This document shows, in pieces, positions 60,656 through 64,000 of a DNA stretch of 64,000 nt. Made by a program: the position numbers and the translations under genes. The first letter of the stretch is position 1. Every line of letters begins with the position of its first letter. This DNA is from Albirhodobacter sp048262715 (GTDB lineage Bacteria > Pseudomonadota > Alphaproteobacteria > Rhodobacterales > Rhodobacteraceae): contig JBLXEV010000004.1 in assembly GCA_048262715.1 (NCBI GenBank), positions 248,001-312,000 of the forward strand. The letters are read 5' to 3'. The notes under the pieces were generated by a model. That model did not search any database. It was given only the letters and a program-made list of their open reading frames with translations, and was not told where the DNA came from.

Positions 60656-62190
60656 GCGCCCAGCTCCGGCAGTTGGGTGCCTGCGGCGGCCACAATCGCG
60701 CCCGAGCGGATCATCTGGGCTGCGGCTTCGAGATCGGGGGCGAGGTAGCGATCCTCGCCCATCGTGGCGACCTCTTCGCGGACTCGTTTGATCACGCTGG
60801 CCATCGGCGCGCTGGTGGTGAGCGGCGCGCGGAATTCGACGCCCTGCGCTGCGCACAGAAGCTCAACCCCAAGGATACGCTCCAGATTTTCGTTCATCTG
60901 CCCGAGGCGGCGCGCGCCATGGGCGGCCATGCTGACATGGTCCTCTTGGTTGGCGCTGGTCGGCGTGCTGTCCGTCACACACGGGTTGGCGAGGTGTTTG
61001 TTCTCGCTCATCAGCGCGGCGGTGGTGACTTCCGCGATCATAAAACCGGAGCTGAGGCCCGGATTGGGCGTCAGGAACGGCGGCAGGTTATAGCTGAGGA
61101 CCGGATCGACGATCAGGGCAACGCGGCGCTGCGCGATGGCGCCGATTTCGGCAATCGCGAGCGCAATCATATCGGCGGCAAAGCCCACCGGCTCGGCATG
61201 GAAATTCCCGCCCGAGACGATCATATCCGCGCCGATCAGCACCAACGGGTTATCGGTGGCGGCGTTCGCCTCGATCTCCAGCGTGTTTGCCGCCATCCGC
61301 AGCATATCCATCGCCGCGCCCGTGACCTGCGGCTGGCAGCGGATGCAATAGGGGTCTTGCACGCGGGCATCATCGTCGCGGTGGCTCTCGCGGATCGCAG
61401 AGCCGTTGAGCAGGTCGCGCATCGCGCTGGCGGCCTCGATCTGGCCGCGATGGCCGCGCAGGCTGTGGATTTCGGGCTGCAGAGGCGCGGTGGAACCCAT
61501 GATCGCATCGGTCGAGAGCGCCGAGGTGACCAGCGCGGATTGCGCCGCGCGCCATGCGCCAAAGAGGCCCGCTAGCGCGAAAGCGGTGCTGAATTGGGTG
61601 CCGTTGATCAGCGCGAGGCCTTCTTTCGCGCCCAGCGGGATCGGGGTGAGGCCAGCTGCGGCCAAAGCCTCCGCGCCCGGCAGGATCTTGCCGCCGAATT
61701 CCGCCTCGCCCGCCCCCATCATCACCGCCGCCATATGCGCGAGCGGGGCCAGATCGCCCGAGGCCCCGACAGAGCCCTGCGCGGGAATGACGGGCGTCAC
61801 ACCCTTGGCGAGCATGTCTTGCAACAGGTCAATCAGCGAGAGCCGCACGCCGGACGCGCCGCGCCCGAGGCTCAGGAGTTTGAGCGCCATCAGTAGCCGC
61901 GTGTGGCGGCGCGGGATCGCGGGGCCGACGCCGCAGCAATGCGACAGGATCAGGTTGCGCTGCAGGGTGGCGGTGTCTTTGCTCTCGATCTTGACGCTGG
62001 CGAGTTTGCCAAATCCGGTGTTCACGCCGTAGATCGCCGCATTGCCGGCCGCTGCCGCCGCAATCCGGTCGGCGGCGAGCTGGATCGCCGGACGGCAGGT
62101 GTCGTCAAGCCGCAGATTGGCCTCGTCCCAATAGATGCGGGCGAGATCGGCCAGCGTGACAGCGCCGGGAGTGAGGGTCAGGGTGGTCAA
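60652..62190 (-). CDS. hutH: Histidine ammonia-lyase
   Basis: A 512-residue histidase, which removes ammonia from histidine to give urocanate. The MIO prosthetic-group triad Ala-Ser-Gly is at 143-145 in GSVGASGDLAPLAHM, with YGVNTGFGKLA (54-64) and QDPYCIRCQPQV as further signatures. There is no nearby ATG. The natural start is TTG at 62190, six bases after GGAGG and overlapping the hutI stop (TTGA). The extension to 62448 is antisense sequence of hutI. Confidence 0.95.
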   Translation of the reverse strand: MTTLTLTPGAVTLADLARIYWDEANLRLDDTCRPAIQLAADRIAAAAAGNAAIYGVNTGFGKLASVKIESKDTATLQRNLILSHCCGVGPAIPRRHTRLLMALKLLSLGRGASGVRLSLIDLLQDMLAKGVTPVIPAQGSVGASGDLAPLAHMAAVMMGAGEAEFGGKILPGAEALAAAGLTPIPLGAKEGLALINGTQFSTAFALAGLFGAWRAAQSALVTSALSTDAIMGSTAPLQPEIHSLRGHRGQIEAASAMRDLLNGSAIRESHRDDDARVQDPYCIRCQPQVTGAAMDMLRMAANTLEIEANAATDNPLVLIGADMIVSGGNFHAEPVGFAADMIALAIAEIGAIAQRRVALIVDPVLSYNLPPFLTPNPGLSSGFMIAEVTTAALMSENKHLANPCVTDSTPTSANQEDHVSMAAHGARRLGQMNENLERILGVELLCAAQGVEFRAPLTTSAPMASVIKRVREEVATMGEDRYLAPDLEAAAQMIRSGAIVAAAGTQLPELGA

Positions 62191-63398
62191 AGCGAGCCTC
62201 CGAAGATGCGGGAATGAAGCGGGTTGAAGCCGATGCGATAGGCGAGCTCGGCGGGGTGTTTGGCGGACCAGATCGCGAGATCGGCGCGCTGTCCGGGGTG
62301 GATGGTGCCGCGGTCCGTGAGGCCGAGGGCCAAGGCGCCGTTGCGGGTCATGCCTGCCAGCGCCTCTTCCGGCGTCATCCGAAACAGGGTGCAGCCCATG
62401 TTCAGCGTGAGCAGCGGCGAGGTCAGCGGCGAGGTGCCGGGGTTGCAATCGGTGGCCAGCGCAATCGGCACACCGTGGTTGCGCAGTGCCTCCATCGGCG
62501 GCAACTGCGTCTCGCGCAGGCTGTAGAACGCGCCCGGAAGCACCACGGCGACCGTGCCGGAAGCGGCCATCGCCGCAACGCCCTCCTCGTCGAGATATTC
62601 GATATGATCGGCGGAAAGCGCGCCGTAGCGGGCGGCCAGTTTCGCGCCGCCAAGATTGGAGAGCTGCTCGGCATGGAGCTTGACGGGCAGGCCGAGCGCC
62701 TTGGCGGCGTCAAACACCCGCGCGATCTGGGCGGGCGAGAAGGCGATGCCCTCGCAGAACCCGTCCACCGCGTCCACCAGCCCCTCGGCATGGGCGGCGC
62801 GCAGCGTCGGGATGCAGACCTCGTCGAGATAAGCATCAGAGCGGCCAGCATATTCCGGCGGCGTGGCATGGGCGCCGAGATAGGTGGTGACGATCTGCAC
62901 GGGGCGGTGCTGTGTAATCGCGCGCGCCACGCGCAGCATCGCGAGCTCGGCCTCCAGCGTCAGCCCATAGCCGGATTTGACCTCAATCGTGGTCACGCCC
63001 TCGGCGATCATCGTGTCAACGCGGGGCAGGGCCTGCGCCAGCAGTTCGGCCTCCGAAGCTCCGCGCGTGGCCGCCACGGTGGAGACGATCCCGCCGCCCG
63101 CCCGCGCAACCTGCTCATAGCTGGCCCCGTTGAGGCGCATCTCGAATTCGCGTGCACGGTCGCCGCCAAACACCACATGGGTGTGGCAATCGATCAGCGC
63201 GGGGGTCACGAGGCGACCCTCCAGCGCGGTCTCGGGCAGGGAGGCGTAGGCCTCCGGTAGATCCGCGCGCGGCCCGACCCATGCGATCTTCCCCGCCTCA
63301 ATCGCAATCGCCGCGTTTTCAATTAGCCCGTAGGGCGTCTCGTTCGGCAGCATCGTGGCGGCGGTCAGATCGGTCAGCAGGTGGTTGGAACTGGTCAT
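62187..63398 (-). CDS. hutI: Imidazolonepropionase
   Basis: A 403-residue amidohydrolase that opens the imidazolone ring to give N-formimidoyl-L-glutamate. The metal-binding HxH is His72/His74 in LIDCHTHVVFGG, followed by RLNGASYEQVARAGGGI (about 88-104), and the C-terminal metal Asp is in ATDCNPGTSPL. It is the first gene of the long leftward hut operon; ATG 63398 is 114 bp from the divergent hutF start. Confidence 0.96.
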   Translation of the reverse strand: MTSSNHLLTDLTAATMLPNETPYGLIENAAIAIEAGKIAWVGPRADLPEAYASLPETALEGRLVTPALIDCHTHVVFGGDRAREFEMRLNGASYEQVARAGGGIVSTVAATRGASEAELLAQALPRVDTMIAEGVTTIEVKSGYGLTLEAELAMLRVARAITQHRPVQIVTTYLGAHATPPEYAGRSDAYLDEVCIPTLRAAHAEGLVDAVDGFCEGIAFSPAQIARVFDAAKALGLPVKLHAEQLSNLGGAKLAARYGALSADHIEYLDEEGVAAMAASGTVAVVLPGAFYSLRETQLPPMEALRNHGVPIALATDCNPGTSPLTSPLLTLNMGCTLFRMTPEEALAGMTRNGALALGLTDRGTIHPGQRADLAIWSAKHPAELAYRIGFNPLHSRIFGGSL

Positions 63399-63455
63399 AC
63401 GGTCCTCTGGCGGTCCTTTGGGAAGGGTGGCAGGAAGAATTCGCTCGACTCAACT

Positions 63456-63488
63456 TGTATGTTTATATAATTCTTATGTCCATACATA
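63456..63488. promoter_or_regulatory. Candidate HutC-type operator between hutI and hutF
   Basis: This AT-rich stretch contains the dyad TATGT-CCAT-ACATA (63475-63488) and an outer pair TGTATG (63456-63461) and CATACA (63481-63486). It stands out from the GC-rich surroundings and separates divergent hut genes, the expected place for a HutC (GntR) site. hutC itself is not in the window. Confidence 0.45.
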
Positions 63489-63512
63489 ATATCCAGAACT
63501 GGGAAGCGCACC

Positions 63513-64000
63513 GTGATCTTTGCAAAACATGCCCTGCTCGCAGCAGGATGGGCCGAAAACGTTCGTATTGAGGTCTCGGAAGGCGCGATCAGCCGGATCG
63601 AGACCGCCGCACAGGCGCAGGCAGGGGATGTTCACGTCGATACGATTCTGCCCGCGCTGAGCAATCTGCACAGCCATACATTCCAGCGCGCAATGGCAGG
63701 GATGACCGAATATCGGGCGGCGGGGCGCGACAGTTTCTGGACATGGCGCGAGCTGATGTATGCCTTCGTCAATCGCCTTACGCCCGAGCAGATGCAGGCG
63801 ATTGCGGCGCTTGTCTTCATGGAGATGCAGGAGGCGGGCTATGCGGCGGTGGCAGAGTTCCATTATGTCCATCATCAGCCCGGCGGCGCCCCTTACGGCG
63901 ATTTGGCGGAGCTTTCAAAGCGGATTTTTGCCGCCGCCGAGGCCACGCAGATCGGGCTGACGCATCTGCCGGTGCTCTACACTTATGGCGGCGCAGGGGC
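63513..64000 (+). CDS. hutF: Formimidoylglutamate deiminase, 5' part
   Basis: The frame starts with GTG at 63513 and runs open to the window edge (about 162 residues). It matches HutF: metal-binding HSH at 53-55 in LSNLHSHTFQRAMAGMTE, then GRDSFWTWRELMY and EFHYVHHQPGGAPY. HutF deiminates N-formimidoylglutamate to N-formylglutamate, the substrate of HutG, completing the five-step pathway. It is divergent from hutI and cut by the window end. Confidence 0.93.
   Translation, partial: MIFAKHALLAAGWAENVRIEVSEGAISRIETAAQAQAGDVHVDTILPALSNLHSHTFQRAMAGMTEYRAAGRDSFWTWRELMYAFVNRLTPEQMQAIAALVFMEMQEAGYAAVAEFHYVHHQPGGAPYGDLAELSKRIFAAAEATQIGLTHLPVLYTYGGAG

Noticed and set aside
1..64000. tRNA genes, CRISPR arrays, insertion sequences and prophage structural genes
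   Set aside because: None was recognised by eye on either strand; only the endolysin/holin pair is phage-like.

Overview
The window is about 64 kb of high-GC alphaproteobacterial chromosome, most likely from Rhodobacteraceae (Rhodobacter/Thioclava-like). The evidence is the gene set: a DUF1013/TrcR regulator, COQ9, a fused indolepyruvate oxidoreductase, DUF1523 and DUF6638-type proteins, and a gene-transfer-agent (GTA) type endolysin/holin pair lying between ccmE and ccmF. I see no insertion sequence, CRISPR array, rRNA or tRNA. Coding density is high and most intergenic gaps are short with clear hairpin terminators.

Layout. 0-4 kb: an RTX calcium-binding protein, an N-formylglutamate amidohydrolase paralogue, pyruvate kinase and a small membrane protein. 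4-9.2 kb: rpmI-rplT, pheS, a YrhK-like gene, pheT, mscL. 9.2-16.3 kb: ald with a divergent Lrp regulator, trkH, rpsU, COQ9 plus a quinone oxidoreductase, RNase T2 and trcR. 16.4-23.5 kb: succinate-semialdehyde dehydrogenase, a P1 peptidase, an L,D-transpeptidase, a divergent EamA/MarR pair with two perfect palindromic operators, and panB-panC. 23.8-30.6 kb: a tightly packed seven-gene operon of unknown function (coiled-coil protein, soluble protein, classic AAA ATPase, two small membrane proteins, a DUF6638-like protein, a DUF1523 membrane protein). 30.7-36 kb: purL-bolA-grxD, an exported protein, a probable small RNA and a LysR regulator. 36-45.7 kb: indolepyruvate oxidoreductase, murI, argC, ccmE, the GTA lysis pair, ccmF, ccmH. 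45.7-52.1 kb: enoyl-CoA hydratase/isomerase, transaldolase, iron alcohol dehydrogenase, a SulP transporter lacking STAS, an FAH-family hydrolase and a DMT transporter. 52.3-64 kb: one long leftward histidine-utilisation operon (hutI-hutH-hutG-hutU, a polar amino acid ABC transporter, an aminotransferase and an FAD-linked oxidase) with hutF starting divergently and running off the right edge.

How genes work together. The hut block forms a complete route: uptake, deamination (HutH), hydration (HutU), ring opening (HutI), formimidoylglutamate deimination (HutF) and deformylation (HutG), with a possible transamination side branch at its 3' end. The ccm genes belong to cytochrome c maturation, with the GTA lysis pair as a passenger. 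The endolysin of that pair carries a +1 frameshift in a run of six G, which would disable GTA release if real. The strongest candidate for an undescribed system is the 23.8-30.6 kb AAA/coiled-coil/membrane operon. The best non-coding candidate is a roughly 83-nt RNA at 34752-34834 with a promoter at 17-bp spacing and a U9 terminator.
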